Positions 1-9,181 are shown, counted from the first letter of the stretch. The stretch: 64,000 nt of DNA from Adhaeribacter_A terreus (GCF_042657365.1 NZ_JBHSKT010000001.1:655057-719056); one strand, 5' to 3'. The notes: generated by a model from the sequence alone, not told the origin. Program-made: numbers and translations.

Positions 1-8
1 CAAGGGCC

Positions 9-506
9 TTAAGCGGCAACTGGCTCCAGGCAGGTTTTATTCAGTTCTACATAAAGCATGCAGCCCAAAGATGGAAGCGCAACTCTAACGGTCTGGTTTT
101 TAACGGCAACCACCGTTCCCTGCTTTTCCATAAGTGGCCCGCTGGTTACCCGCACCGGATCGTTAATATTGAGGTCGGCGGCTTTGAGTTTTACATCGGA
201 ATATTCTCTTAGAAAATGGCGGATAATGGTAATTTCGCTTTCGCGGATGATGGCCGGTTTGTCTTGCCAGGTTACATAGTGCAGAATACCATCGAGGCGT
301 TTTAAAGCCGGAAGCTGCTTTTCGGTAACTTTTACAAACACATAAGAGTTGAATAGCGGCTCATACACTACTTTTTTGCGGTCGCTCCACTGGCGTACTA
401 CCCGGTTAAGCGGACAGTAATTCTGAATGCTGTGCAGCGATAGCAGGTCGGCTACTTTTTTTTCCCACCGGGGTTTGGTGTAAACGGCGTACCAATTCTC
501 TTTCAT
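9..506 (-). CDS. UpxY/NusG-like transcription antiterminator
   Basis: 165 aa. The N-terminal NGN-like domain begins WYAVYTKPRWEKKV, and a C-terminal KOW-type segment (VRVTSGPLMEKQGTVV) lies near residues 115-130. This matches the NusG paralogues (UpxY/RfaH type) that load onto RNA polymerase at capsule or exopolysaccharide operons and promote elongation. I chose the ATG at 506 because the family starts a few residues before WYAVYTKP; an upstream in-frame start at 572 adds an unlikely tail. It is last in the minus-strand order Wza, Wzc, regulator, with 292 nt before it. The usual order has the regulator first in its operon, so it may drive genes beyond position 1 rather than the export genes. 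Confidence 0.85.
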   Translation of the reverse strand: MKENWYAVYTKPRWEKKVADLLSLHSIQNYCPLNRVVRQWSDRKKVVYEPLFNSYVFVKVTEKQLPALKRLDGILHYVTWQDKPAIIRESEITIIRHFLREYSDVKLKAADLNINDPVRVTSGPLMEKQGTVVAVKNQTVRVALPSLGCMLYVELNKTCLEPVAA

Positions 507-626
507 AGTCTGGAAGTTTAGAGGGTTTAAATAGCAAAAGGGCAGGGCTTCGCCTTCCTGGGTTACAAACAATAAAAAAGGTATTTGCTGAAGGCTTTAT
601 CTGATCTGACGGGGTTGCTAAAAGAA

Positions 627-678
627 ACTAAAGCGAATTCAAAAATCTGATTTTCAGAAGATTGGCTTGCGCTTTAGT
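627..678 (-). promoter_or_regulatory. Nested stem-loop in leader of the NusG-like gene
   Basis: Outer arms ACTAAAGCG (627-635) and CGCTTTAGT (670-678) are exact complements. Between them TCTGATTTTCAGA (646-658) forms its own 5-bp hairpin. The structure lies 120-170 nt ahead of the antiterminator start, so it would sit in its leader RNA or act as a terminator for wzc read-through. There is no long T-run on the minus strand, so a leader or operator role is at least as likely. Confidence 0.4.
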
Positions 679-741
679 CTCAGTTTGTCAGGCGATAAGT
701 ATGAGTGAAGGAATATGGCAAGGGCCGGTTTTTTATGCCGG

Positions 742-757
742 AACCCTACCGTTTTTA
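742..757 (-). repeat. ACGSTA dispersed element, copy
   Basis: Minus-strand core TAAAAACGGTAGGGTT followed by an A-rich tail. It lies in the spacer between the Wzc-like gene and the NusG-like gene. Confidence 0.6.
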
Positions 758-798
758 ATTTGTGCTTTTTAAAATGCCATTGGCAGAAAGCCCTGGCG

Positions 799-3204
799 CT
801 ATACCTGCGGATCCAGATCTGGCGCGGTATTGCTGGTGTTGTAATTTATGAGCTTTTTCAGGTTCACGTTCAGGGTTTCGTTATTAGCAACCTCTTTGCG
901 CTGGAATTTAGCGGTGTTTTTGTAGCCGTAAATGTTGCCGTAACCGTAGCCGTAGTCGCCTTTAATAAAGCCCCGGGCTTTTACTCCGGTAAACACAATG
1001 CCCAGATTGCTTACAGCTTTTAATTTGTGGTTCTGGTTCAGGTGTTTGATCTTGCTTTTCGGGGTGAACGCGTGGCGCATTACAAACAAGGTAGCATCGC
1101 AGTATTCGGCAAGCAGATAAGCGTCTGAAATCAGTTCTACCGGTGGCGTGTCGATAATGATATAATCGAAGGTTTTTTCGAGATAGGCGAAGAAGATCTC
1201 CAGTTTACCGTTCAGCAGCAACTCGGTATGGTCTCCAACAGAAGTTCCGGCCGGAATAATGCTCAGGTTGCTGAATTCGGTTTCGTACACAATGGCTTGC
1301 GGATCAATGTCTTCGGTCAGGAATTCGGTGATGCCGGTTTGTTTGTAGCAGTTGAACAATTGGGAGGCGTTCGGGCTTCTTAAGTCGAAATCGATGAGGG
1401 CCACTTTTTTGCCGGAAGAAGCCAGGCTGTAGGCCAGGTTGCTGCTTACAAAGCTTTTTCCTTCGCCGGCAATGCTGGAGGTTACCATTATTTTCTTCCG
1501 GTTAAAGGAGCGGCCGAACAAGCCCATGGTAGCGCGCATCTGGCGGAATTGCTCGATCACGTAAACTTCGGTTGGCTCGGTAAATAATGCGTTCTTCTTG
1601 CGTTTTACATCCGATAATTCAGAAATGATCGGAATGGTGGTGTTGTCTTCAATATCGGAGCGGAAAAGCACTTTGCTGGTAAGTTGCTCTTTGGCCGTTA
1701 CAAAACCAATACCTAAAGCCAGCGAAAGAAAGATTGCTACTGCATAAACCTGAATGGGCTTTGGATTAACCGGCAACACCGATGACTGCGCCATATCTAC
1801 CACGCGGCTGGAATTAGCAGTTGGAGCATGCGCCAGGGCCGTTTCTTCTCTTTTCTGCAGCAGGAAGCTGTATGCGTTATTCTTGATCGTCATTTCGCGG
1901 CCGATCTCCAGCAAAGCCCGCTCTTTTTGCGGAATGGTCTGCAAGGCACTGCGGTATTTAATGTTGGTTGCTAGCAGGTCGGCACGGCTGGCAAGCAGGT
2001 TTTCGCGCTGATTACGAATGTTTTCCAGAATGCTTGGCCGGGCCTTATTAATTTCATCCAGGGTGGCAAGCAGCATCGGGTTGTTTTCGGCGGTGGTTTT
2101 GCTTAATGCCTGGTATTTCAATTCTGCTTCGTAAAGCTTCTGCAGCAATTGCGATAATACCGGCTCGCTTACACCAAGTGTAGATGGCACCGTGCTAACT
2201 GTATTCCGTTTCGAAACTACGTAGGCTTCCACGTTTTTCAGTACCGCCAGTTTCATGTTGATGTCGGTCAGTTTCCGGTCGTTATCGCCTACGTTTTGCA
2301 GGTAAAGTTTGCCTTGTTCGTCCAGGTTTACTACGCCTTCCGACGATTTAAATTGCTCAACTTCATCTTCAACTGCAGAGAGGTCGCTTTCTACCACTTT
2401 TATGCGATCTTCTATAAAGTTCATGGTTTTGGCAGCCAGTTCGTTCCGATCGGCTATGGCTACGTCATTATACACTTGGATCAGGTAGTTCAGAACATCT
2501 TCGCCGCGCTGTGGTACCTCATCTTGCAGGGCAAGGTTTATAACGGTAGAAAGTTTGCTGGAAGGCTCTACAGTCAGGTTCGCGAGTAATTCGCTGGCTA
2601 CGCGGCGCGGATTTACAATGGCAAAGTAGAGTGGTCCGCCGGGCACGCCAGATCTGGCCGGGTTTTCGGTGAAAAGCATTTCCCCGTAAGGTGTAGTAAC
2701 CCATTCATTTAAGTCATAACCAGTGCTTCCTATCACAACCTGGTTTTTGTCTTTGTTGTAGCGGAAATCGATCTGCGGGTTTTCGGTAGCTTTTTCGGGG
2801 TTGCGAAGAATGATCCTTACCGGTGAAGTAGTGTAAGCTGAAGTTGCTTTGAATTGGCCTTTTTCGTAAACCGGAGCGTACAGTTTCAGGCTATCAACTA
2901 CTTTTTTCATCAGGATCCGGCTCTGGATCACTTTCATTTCGTTGTCTACCAGTTTGCTGGAAGTAAAGCCGTCTATTTCTTCCATCATTTTAGGGTCGTT
3001 TATCCCTTTTTTCTCATCCTTTATAAGGAGCGTAGCGCTTATCTGGTAGCTTGGGGAAGCATAATATTTCAGGAAAGCCCAGGCAGCGCCGCCGGCAAAC
3101 ATGAGCAGCACTAGAAATAATGGCCAGTAAGGCAGAAAGCGGAAAGTTAATGCAGAGAATAAATTTTCCTCGGATCTCGGTTTTTCTTTATTTATGGATA
3201 GCAT
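799..3204 (-). CDS. Wzc-like polysaccharide co-polymerase / tyrosine autokinase
   Basis: 801 aa inner-membrane protein for exopolysaccharide chain-length control and export. The N-terminus has a transmembrane segment (PYWPLFLVLLMFAGG) followed by a Wzz-type periplasmic region and coiled coil. A second membrane helix (VYAVAIFLSLALGIG) precedes the cytoplasmic BY-kinase domain: Walker A SSIAGEGKS near residue 580, Walker A' VALIDFDLRSP, Walker B YIIIDTPP near 685. The tail carries a tyrosine cluster (GDYGYGYGNIYGY near 750), the usual autophosphorylation site. The start at 3204 gives MLSINKEKPR and leaves 11 nt after the Wza-like stop; a longer in-frame start at 3282 would overlap that gene. 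Confidence 0.93.
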   Translation of the reverse strand: MLSINKEKPRSEENLFSALTFRFLPYWPLFLVLLMFAGGAAWAFLKYYASPSYQISATLLIKDEKKGINDPKMMEEIDGFTSSKLVDNEMKVIQSRILMKKVVDSLKLYAPVYEKGQFKATSAYTTSPVRIILRNPEKATENPQIDFRYNKDKNQVVIGSTGYDLNEWVTTPYGEMLFTENPARSGVPGGPLYFAIVNPRRVASELLANLTVEPSSKLSTVINLALQDEVPQRGEDVLNYLIQVYNDVAIADRNELAAKTMNFIEDRIKVVESDLSAVEDEVEQFKSSEGVVNLDEQGKLYLQNVGDNDRKLTDINMKLAVLKNVEAYVVSKRNTVSTVPSTLGVSEPVLSQLLQKLYEAELKYQALSKTTAENNPMLLATLDEINKARPSILENIRNQRENLLASRADLLATNIKYRSALQTIPQKERALLEIGREMTIKNNAYSFLLQKREETALAHAPTANSSRVVDMAQSSVLPVNPKPIQVYAVAIFLSLALGIGFVTAKEQLTSKVLFRSDIEDNTTIPIISELSDVKRKKNALFTEPTEVYVIEQFRQMRATMGLFGRSFNRKKIMVTSSIAGEGKSFVSSNLAYSLASSGKKVALIDFDLRSPNASQLFNCYKQTGITEFLTEDIDPQAIVYETEFSNLSIIPAGTSVGDHTELLLNGKLEIFFAYLEKTFDYIIIDTPPVELISDAYLLAEYCDATLFVMRHAFTPKSKIKHLNQNHKLKAVSNLGIVFTGVKARGFIKGDYGYGYGNIYGYKNTAKFQRKEVANNETLNVNLKKLINYNTSNTAPDLDPQV

Positions 3205-3215
3205 AACTTTAAAAT

Positions 3216-4004
3216 TTAGCGGGTTAAACGATCTACACTTATTACAGCCAGGGAAAGCGCACTCAGGATAACCGGTAACCATTGCCGGGTTGCGCTCGCA
3301 TTCGCGATTTTGGTTTTGTTAGGCTCGACATAGATAATGTCGTTGGATTTGAGGTAGTAGTAGGGCGAAGTAAAGATCTGGTTGGAGGTAAGATCGATGC
3401 GGTTGAGTTTCTTTTTACCGTCTTCTTCCCGGATGAGCAGAATGTTGTCGCGGCTGCCGTAAATGGTCAGGTCGCCGGCCAGGCCAAGTGCTTCGAGCAG
3501 CGTTATCTTTTCGTTTGGCACGGTAAGCACGGCTGGGTTAGCAACTTCGCCCAGAACCGAAACTTTGTAGTTCATGTACCGGATATCGACGATCGGATCT
3601 TTGAGCAATTTCCGTTTCACAATTTCGGTTCTGATAACCTCCTGCAAAGCTTTTTTACTCATACCGGCTGCCTGAATACTGCCAAGGTAGGGGAATTTGA
3701 TGTTGCCTTCTGTATCTACGAGGTAACCGGCAGCGTTGGAAATGTTGTTGGTTGCGCTCGTAGGGCGAACAGAATTACTGTTGAGAGAATTAAATACTTC
3801 AGATGCTTCCGGGTTTAAACTCGTGACGGAAATACTTAACAGGTCATTGCTTTGAATTACGGGCTCCAGGCTTTCAAGCTGGGCCGTAAACTCGGCTTTG
3901 TTGATGTCGTTGAAATAGATTGCCTTTTTAGAACTGGTACAGGCAGAAATGAGGAGAAAGGTAAGGCCCACAGCTAGGGAGCCTAGTTTTTTTAAGCTTT
4001 TCAT
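3216..4004 (-). CDS. Wza-like polysaccharide export lipoprotein
   Basis: 262 aa. The signal peptide has a lipobox (LLISAC, Cys22), so it is a predicted lipoprotein. Residues about 45-130 form the polysaccharide-export domain (NDLLSISVTSLNPEASEVF, then YLVDTEGNIKFPYLGSI). An SLBB-type segment follows (VSVLGEVANPAVLTVPNEKI), and a C-terminal hydrophobic helix (WLPVILSALSLAVISV) would cross the outer membrane. It is the first gene of the export pair and is followed 11 nt later by the Wzc-like kinase, its expected partner in a trans-envelope channel. Confidence 0.92.
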   Translation of the reverse strand: MKSLKKLGSLAVGLTFLLISACTSSKKAIYFNDINKAEFTAQLESLEPVIQSNDLLSISVTSLNPEASEVFNSLNSNSVRPTSATNNISNAAGYLVDTEGNIKFPYLGSIQAAGMSKKALQEVIRTEIVKRKLLKDPIVDIRYMNYKVSVLGEVANPAVLTVPNEKITLLEALGLAGDLTIYGSRDNILLIREEDGKKKLNRIDLTSNQIFTSPYYYLKSNDIIYVEPNKTKIANASATRQWLPVILSALSLAVISVDRLTR

Positions 4005-4291
4005 ACGTATCGGAGGTTTAGAGTGGTGGCTTGGTAGTCTGTTTATGCTTTATGGGTATTAAATTATAATGCATAAACAAAGTGCAATTATTTATTAATT
4101 TACTTCAATACGTTTGCGTAGGTTGCTGAGTTGTTGAAATGCAGCTCTAAGTTGAGAACGGGGTATGTTTCGTGGTAAATGGATACTTTTCGTAAGGCAG
4201 AATTCTAAAATAACTTAAAATCATCCTGTAAAATGTGGTGATATTTTGGTTTATGAAGTTGGATTTTTTGAGATGTTTGTGGTTTTACTTT

Positions 4292-4316
4292 TTTAGTGTT
4301 AAAGCATAGCGTTTTT
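4292..4316 (-). repeat. ACGSTA dispersed element, copy
   Basis: Minus-strand AAAAACGCTATGCTTT, then AACACTAAAAAAGT. It lies upstream of the export operon in sense orientation. Confidence 0.65.
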
Positions 4317-4381
4317 TTTTCGCCATCTCGACGCAAGGAGAGATCTCATCAAGTTTGTAGAAGCGTTTGTTATTGACTTTT

Positions 4382-4405
4382 TTACTTGAAAAGGATACCG
4401 TTTTC
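4382..4405 (-). repeat. ACGSTA dispersed element, copy
   Basis: Minus-strand GAAAACGGTATCCTTTTC, then AAGTAAAAAAGT. It is the second copy in this spacer, about 65 nt from the first. Confidence 0.65.
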
Positions 4406-4745
4406 ATAGCCAACTTTTAATCCTTAACTCATAACTTTTAACTTTTATAGTTAGCTTTCGCCCTCTTCTGCCGGGCGGGCAGCGTTTCTGCGTTCGCGTC
4501 TCACCCTTTCCTAGCCGCAGGCGGCTTTTCTGACGAAACCGGAAAGTGCGGAGGCCGCTCTCACAGAAACTGGTATGGCTTTCCTCCGTAGTCAGCTTTC
4601 TTTTTAGTTTAGTTGTTTTGATAGCGTGGTTTTCGGACGACGCTGCGCTGGCGAAATGTGTGAAATGTGGTTTGTGAAAACGCAGTTCTGAGGAATACTT
4701 CTGTGAATCCTGTTTAGGTTAGTAGGGCCCGATAAATAAGTAGAA

Positions 4746-6608
4746 TTACTGATATGGGGATACAGTTGGCTGGGAATAATAGAAATCCTGGAAATCGTAA
4801 AAGCGGCGGGAGTTTTCGTAGAATTTGATGTTGTTGAAACTGTCGCCTTCGGGAATGCGCGGGTACCAGGCTAGCAGTAATTGAATGGTATTAAAGCCCA
4901 TATATTCGTTGCGGAAACGGATGCCTACGCCGTAAGCCTGGTATGGTTTGTCTTTGAAAGGGGAAATATCGTCGGTGCGGGATAGCCAGGCGAGGTCGGC
5001 AAAAACAACGCCGGCAAGCCGGAAACCTACAAAAGAAATGGGCGTGAAAAGATTGCTTTCCATATTTAAAGTAAACCGGTTCTGGCCTACCAGCGTGCCC
5101 GAACGGAAACCGCGCAAACCTTCGTAATTATTCACGCGCAGCACTTCACCGGGTTCGCGGTTTAAGCCATAGGTCATGCGGTTCCAGACAAAATTGCGGA
5201 TCAGCCAGCCATTCAGATTATAGAGTTTAGTGAAATATAGAATGTTGGTATTTATAACGCCCTGCGTTCTTTTGCCTTCCTGCAGAAACGTGCCGAATTC
5301 GCCGCTGGCATATAAGTAACCGAAATTCAGGTTGTATTTTCCGAAATCGTTCCTGATGCCAATATATTGCCGGATGCGGGTGGTGGCATATTCGTAACCC
5401 AGCGTGAGCGTCATTAAATTTCCGGCCGGAATATCTTCGGTGCGGCCAAAACCAAACAGATATTTGTCTTTGTAATACTTCCGGTAGCTGTAACCAATAC
5501 TAGCTAAATAAAGCGTGGTGTTTAAGTAAGCATCTTCAATGGGCGTTTTCGTGAAATTAATATTGCTGATGCGCGCGCCCACAATTAACCGGCCCGGATT
5601 TTCATAGCCTAAATTATAGGTTTTCAATTTGAAAGAACGGGCCAGCCAGGCATCTTTCGCGTTGAAGCGCAGATCCTGGGTACTGTCGCGGGTAAAGGTG
5701 CGGTTCTTGAACCAATTTACTGTAAGGCCGCCGGCATATTTGGTGGTAGGCGTATAAAAATAGCGGTTGAAAGTAATGCCGCGCTGATCGTTACGGTAAT
5801 CGTTTAAATAATTAAGCTGGGCAGAAATATAAGAGCGGTAAATGTTTTCTACCAGATAACTACCCTGGTATTGCCACGACTGCGGCAGATCGTCTATTCC
5901 GAGCCAGATCTTATTGCGGAACTGGTGGCCGAGCCCTAAAATATTAACATCGCGGAGGCCAATTACAGCCATGGTTTTAGAAGCATTGTAACCAAACGAA
6001 CCACCAATACTAAAAACGTCGCGGGTGGAAACAATAATATCTACGCTGTCGGCGGTTGTGGTTGCTTCGTTCACGCGAATGCGGGCATCCAGAATGTGGT
6101 CGGTTTGGCGCAGTAAACGTTCCGATTCTATAATGGCCTGCGGTTCCAATGGTTTGCCTTTCCGGAACAATAATTTATTGCGTACGCGGCCGCGGTGGGT
6201 TTTTATGTGCAGATAATTGCCGCTTTTTTCCAGAATATTATCGGGTACAGCGGTAGTATCGGTAAGCGAATAACCGAAAGGATCGAGGGTTTGTATATCG
6301 ATGCGGCGCACAATTTTATAATCGTGCTGCGAAAACTGGTAGTTGATCAGTTCCGGGTCAAGGCCGTTATCGGTTGGTTTTTTCCGGTTGAAATTAAAAA
6401 GCTTACTCACCGCCCGGGCAGGTAAACTCTTGCGCTTCGAATATTCCTGCAAACCTTTCACGATCCGGTCTGAAGTGGTGCCTTTTCTAGTTGTATCGGC
6501 GGGAATAGTATCGGTTTTGGCCGGCGCTTGCGCGCGCGCGCTTACAGGTTGCAGCAAAACTACAACCGGCAAAACAAGAACAAGAACCCAACGAAGAATA
6601 AAAGGCAT
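4746..6608 (-). CDS. BamA/TamA-like outer-membrane beta-barrel protein
   Basis: About 620 aa. A signal peptide (MPFILRWVLVLVLPVV, cut after ARAQ) is followed by a POTRA-like region around LEPQAIIESERLLRQT and ILDARIRVNEATTTADSVDI. A long C-terminal barrel rich in alternating aromatic residues follows; it includes YEGLRGFRSGTLVGQNRF, which resembles the surface-antigen (D15) lid-lock region. The family inserts or translocates outer-membrane proteins; the substrate here is unknown. The ATG at 6608 is preferred over 6653 because it starts directly at the signal peptide. Single-gene transcription unit. Confidence 0.8.
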   Translation of the reverse strand: MPFILRWVLVLVLPVVVLLQPVSARAQAPAKTDTIPADTTRKGTTSDRIVKGLQEYSKRKSLPARAVSKLFNFNRKKPTDNGLDPELINYQFSQHDYKIVRRIDIQTLDPFGYSLTDTTAVPDNILEKSGNYLHIKTHRGRVRNKLLFRKGKPLEPQAIIESERLLRQTDHILDARIRVNEATTTADSVDIIVSTRDVFSIGGSFGYNASKTMAVIGLRDVNILGLGHQFRNKIWLGIDDLPQSWQYQGSYLVENIYRSYISAQLNYLNDYRNDQRGITFNRYFYTPTTKYAGGLTVNWFKNRTFTRDSTQDLRFNAKDAWLARSFKLKTYNLGYENPGRLIVGARISNINFTKTPIEDAYLNTTLYLASIGYSYRKYYKDKYLFGFGRTEDIPAGNLMTLTLGYEYATTRIRQYIGIRNDFGKYNLNFGYLYASGEFGTFLQEGKRTQGVINTNILYFTKLYNLNGWLIRNFVWNRMTYGLNREPGEVLRVNNYEGLRGFRSGTLVGQNRFTLNMESNLFTPISFVGFRLAGVVFADLAWLSRTDDISPFKDKPYQAYGVGIRFRNEYMGFNTIQLLLAWYPRIPEGDSFNNIKFYENSRRFYDFQDFYYSQPTVSPYQ

Positions 6609-6718
6609 TTCAGGAAATTGAACCAACCGGTAAATTACAAACGTACGCCGCAAATCAAAAATGCCAATTTAATTCAGATATATATCAGTTTTTCTTAACG
6701 CCATTTTCAAGGTTCGGG

Positions 6719-6747
6719 TTTTTCGCCCAAAATTCCTACCGTTTTTT
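6719..6747 (-). repeat. ACGSTA dispersed element, copy
   Basis: Minus-strand AAAAACGGTAGGAATTTT, then GGGCGAAAAAC. It is close to the full consensus and upstream of the BamA-like gene in sense orientation. Confidence 0.75.
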
Positions 6748-6845
6748 TAGCAAACCAAATTTTGTTAAGGCCAATTTTAAGAATAAACTAAAATAATTAG
6801 CTTTAAATGCTTGTATAATTAGTAAAACGTTCGTAAAATTACATC

Positions 6846-8111
6846 ATGAACGAACGGATTCAGGAAAAGCTAAAAATATTAGCCGATGCGGCCAAGTACG
6901 ATGTTTCCTGCTCGAGCAGCGGAGGCAAACGTAAGAACAGCAACAAAGGCTTAGGTAATGCCGAAGGAATGGGTATTTGCCACAGCTATACTGAAGATGG
7001 CCGTTGCGTTTCTTTATTGAAAATTCTGCTTACCAACTTCTGCATTTACGATTGTGCCTACTGCGTGACCCGCAAAAGCAACGATATTAAACGCGCCGCC
7101 TTTACCGTGGAAGAAGTGGTAGACCTGACCATTAATTTCTACCGCCGCAATTATATAGAAGGCTTATTCCTGAGTTCGGGTATTTTCAAGAATGCCGATT
7201 ATACCATGGAACGCTTGGTTAGAATTGCCAAAAAACTCCGCACCGAGCATAAATTCAACGGCTACATTCACCTGAAAACCATTCCCGGTGCTTCGGAAGA
7301 ACTAATAAAAGAAGCTGGTTTGTATGCCGATCGCCTGAGCGTGAACATTGAGCTGCCTTCGGAAATGAGCTTGCAAACGTTGGCTCCGGAAAAGAATTAC
7401 GCCGAAATTTTAACGCCGATGGGCCATATTTCGGGGCAGTTGCAGCAAAGCAAAGAAGAGAAAAAGTTGTTTAAAAGTGCGCCTGCGTTTGCGCCGGCCG
7501 GCCAGAGCACGCAGCTCATTATAGGTGCTTCTAAAGAAAATGACCAGCAAATTCTTACACTTTCCAGCAATTTATATAGGAGCTATAACTTAAAACGGGT
7601 TTATTATTCCGGCTACGTGCCGGTGAGCGAAGGCAGCCGCTTGCCTTCGCTCGTAAACCCGCCTATTATCCGCGAAAACCGCGTTTACCAAGCCGATTGG
7701 CTTATGCGTTTTTACGGCTTCCAGGTAAACGAAATTGTAGACGATCAGCACCCCGACCTCGACTTGGAAATTGATCCGAAACTAGCCTGGGGCCTGCGCA
7801 ACCTCGGCGTTTTCCCGATAGAAATAAATACCGCCGATTACGAACTGATCTTACGCGTGCCGGGCATCGGGGTGAAATCGGCGAAGAAAATTGTGGCTGC
7901 CCGCCGCTTTGCCCCTTTACGCCTGGAACATCTGCAGAAGTTCGGGGTGGTTTTAAAACGGGCGCGCTACTTCATTACCTGCAAAGGTCAAAGTCCAGAA
8001 AGCAAAGATTTAACTGCCGAAACCATCCGCCGCCGCATTCTTTTCGGTGAAGGCTCGGTTCGGAATTCCCTGGTAAAACAGCAGCTTTCTTTGTTCGCTA
8101 TGGCTAGTTAA
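6846..8111 (+). CDS. Putative DNA modification/repair radical SAM protein
   Basis: 421 aa. The radical-SAM cluster motif CxxxCxxC is present as C66-C70-C73 (NFCIYDCAYC). The C-terminus carries a helix-hairpin-helix DNA-binding element (ELILRVPGIGVKSAKKIVAA, about residues 332-351). This layout fits the SplB-related family annotated as a putative DNA modification/repair radical SAM protein, a probable [4Fe-4S] enzyme whose substrate is not established. The DUF4130 gene that usually accompanies it lies just downstream at 8405, which supports a joint role in DNA repair. The stop codon overlaps an ACGSTA element. Confidence 0.9.
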   Translation: MNERIQEKLKILADAAKYDVSCSSSGGKRKNSNKGLGNAEGMGICHSYTEDGRCVSLLKILLTNFCIYDCAYCVTRKSNDIKRAAFTVEEVVDLTINFYRRNYIEGLFLSSGIFKNADYTMERLVRIAKKLRTEHKFNGYIHLKTIPGASEELIKEAGLYADRLSVNIELPSEMSLQTLAPEKNYAEILTPMGHISGQLQQSKEEKKLFKSAPAFAPAGQSTQLIIGASKENDQQILTLSSNLYRSYNLKRVYYSGYVPVSEGSRLPSLVNPPIIRENRVYQADWLMRFYGFQVNEIVDDQHPDLDLEIDPKLAWGLRNLGVFPIEINTADYELILRVPGIGVKSAKKIVAARRFAPLRLEHLQKFGVVLKRARYFITCKGQSPESKDLTAETIRRRILFGEGSVRNSLVKQQLSLFAMAS

Positions 8112-8136
8112 AACGATATGCTTTTAGCCTGAAAAA
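8110..8136 (+). repeat. ACGSTA dispersed element, copy
   Basis: AAAACGATATGCTTTT, then AGCCTGAAAAA. It starts inside the radical-SAM stop codon. A weaker copy (AAAACGATAT) follows at 8153. Confidence 0.7.
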
Positions 8137-8233
8137 ATCGAAAGCAAGCCGCAAAACGATATCAGATTTAATAAAAAAACTTAAAGAATAATTTTTTCAG
8201 AAACATAGTTAAACCTTTAAAACTGAAAACGCT

Positions 8234-8398
8234 ATGAAAAATTCCGCAAAAGTTAACCCGGTTTCCTGCCGTTGCAAACTAAGCAAACTGGTACTGCACT
8301 TAAAACAAATGAACGGTTTAATCTCGGTGCCGGCGCCCAAAGGTAACGGCCGCATCAACCTGCGCGCCGCCGAAGCCGTGTTCGTGCAATATATTTAA
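8234..8398 (+). CDS. Small hypothetical protein between radical SAM and DUF4130 genes
   Basis: 54 aa ORF beginning MKNSAKVNPVSCRCKLSKLV and ending EAVFVQYI. It stops 6 nt before the DUF4130 start, consistent with translational coupling, and its codons (GCC, GGC, CGC) resemble the neighbours. It has two cysteines (CRC) and five lysines in the first 27 residues. The ATG is formed by a partial ACGSTA element (AAAACGCTATG at 8226). I recognise no family. It could be a real small gene, a leader peptide, or chance. Confidence 0.35.
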   Translation: MKNSAKVNPVSCRCKLSKLVLHLKQMNGLISVPAPKGNGRINLRAAEAVFVQYI

Positions 8399-8404
8399 CC
8401 CGGA

Positions 8405-9181
8405 ATGCATTTCTATACCTACGACGGCAGTTTTGAAGGCTTGCTTTCGGTTATTTTTGAGGTGTATGAGCACAAAGCCTGGCCCGATAAAATTGAAAAA
8501 CAGGGCCAGGAGCAACCAGGCATTTTCGCACTTACCCATCACGTTTTAACCGACGAAACCAAAGCCAGCCGCGTGTGGAAAGGTCTCCAGAATAAACTTT
8601 CCGAAAGCGCCTGCAACGATCTGTACAAAGCTTATTTGTGGGAACAGCCAGGCTTTGAAATGCTTATTTTCCGGTACGTAGAGTTGGTTTTTGCAAGCAA
8701 GGTAAACATCGAAGAGAATTTTGCCGAAGATTGCGTGCGCCAGATCAGTCATATCAGCCGACAGATCTTTCGTGAAAAGCACCGCATGGAAGCCTTTATC
8801 CGCTTTCAGAAAACTGCCGACGGCCTTTTTTACGCCACCATTTCGCCCGATTTTAACGTGCTGCCGCTTTTAAAAGAGCATTTCCAGAAACGCTACGCCG
8901 ATCAGCCTTGGCTTATTTACGACGTGAAACGCCGCTACGGCCTGCATTACGATCTTGAAAATGCTGATTTCATCTACCTGGAAGAAGCGAACATTCATGC
9001 CAAAACCGGTGCCTTGCCGGCCAATATTTTGTCAGAAAAAGAACCGCTTTACGAAACACTCTGGCAAACTTATTTTCACCACGTGAATATTCCGGAGCGC
9101 AACAACAAAAAACTGCACCTGCGCCACATGCCCGTACGCTACTGGAAATACCTCACCGAAAAGCAACCCAGAACCCGATAA
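8405..9181 (+). CDS. DUF4130 (TIGR03915-like) putative DNA metabolism protein
   Basis: 258 aa. It starts MHFYTYDGSFEGLLSVIFE and ends with the family-typical RHMPVRYWKYLTE. Middle segments such as ISHISRQIFREKHRMEAFIRF and WLIYDVKRRYGLHYD match the DUF4130 family as I know it. Members sit next to the radical-SAM protein found here at 6846, and related domains are found fused to uracil-DNA-glycosylase-like proteins in other bacteria, hence the repair inference. The biochemical activity is unknown. The region after it holds an ACGSTA copy and a short possible ORF. Confidence 0.88.
   Translation: MHFYTYDGSFEGLLSVIFEVYEHKAWPDKIEKQGQEQPGIFALTHHVLTDETKASRVWKGLQNKLSESACNDLYKAYLWEQPGFEMLIFRYVELVFASKVNIEENFAEDCVRQISHISRQIFREKHRMEAFIRFQKTADGLFYATISPDFNVLPLLKEHFQKRYADQPWLIYDVKRRYGLHYDLENADFIYLEEANIHAKTGALPANILSEKEPLYETLWQTYFHHVNIPERNNKKLHLRHMPVRYWKYLTEKQPRTR

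Larger units (their letters stand above)
4005..4745. other. 741-bp spacer without a recognised gene
   Basis: It lies between the wza-like start and the BamA-like stop. It holds two minus-oriented ACGSTA copies, a low-complexity run of TTAACTTTTA type (about 4419-4452), and a locally GC-rich block (about 4460-4600, with short complementary pieces such as GCCGGGCGGGC and CGCAGGCGGC). No ORF with convincing codon use was seen. It must include the promoter for the export operon, but no clean TAnnTTTG box was found. The GC-rich block may be degenerate remnant DNA. Confidence 0.5.

Noticed and set aside
4460..4600. GC-rich block as a coding remnant
   Set aside because: All frames are short and no protein family could be recognised.
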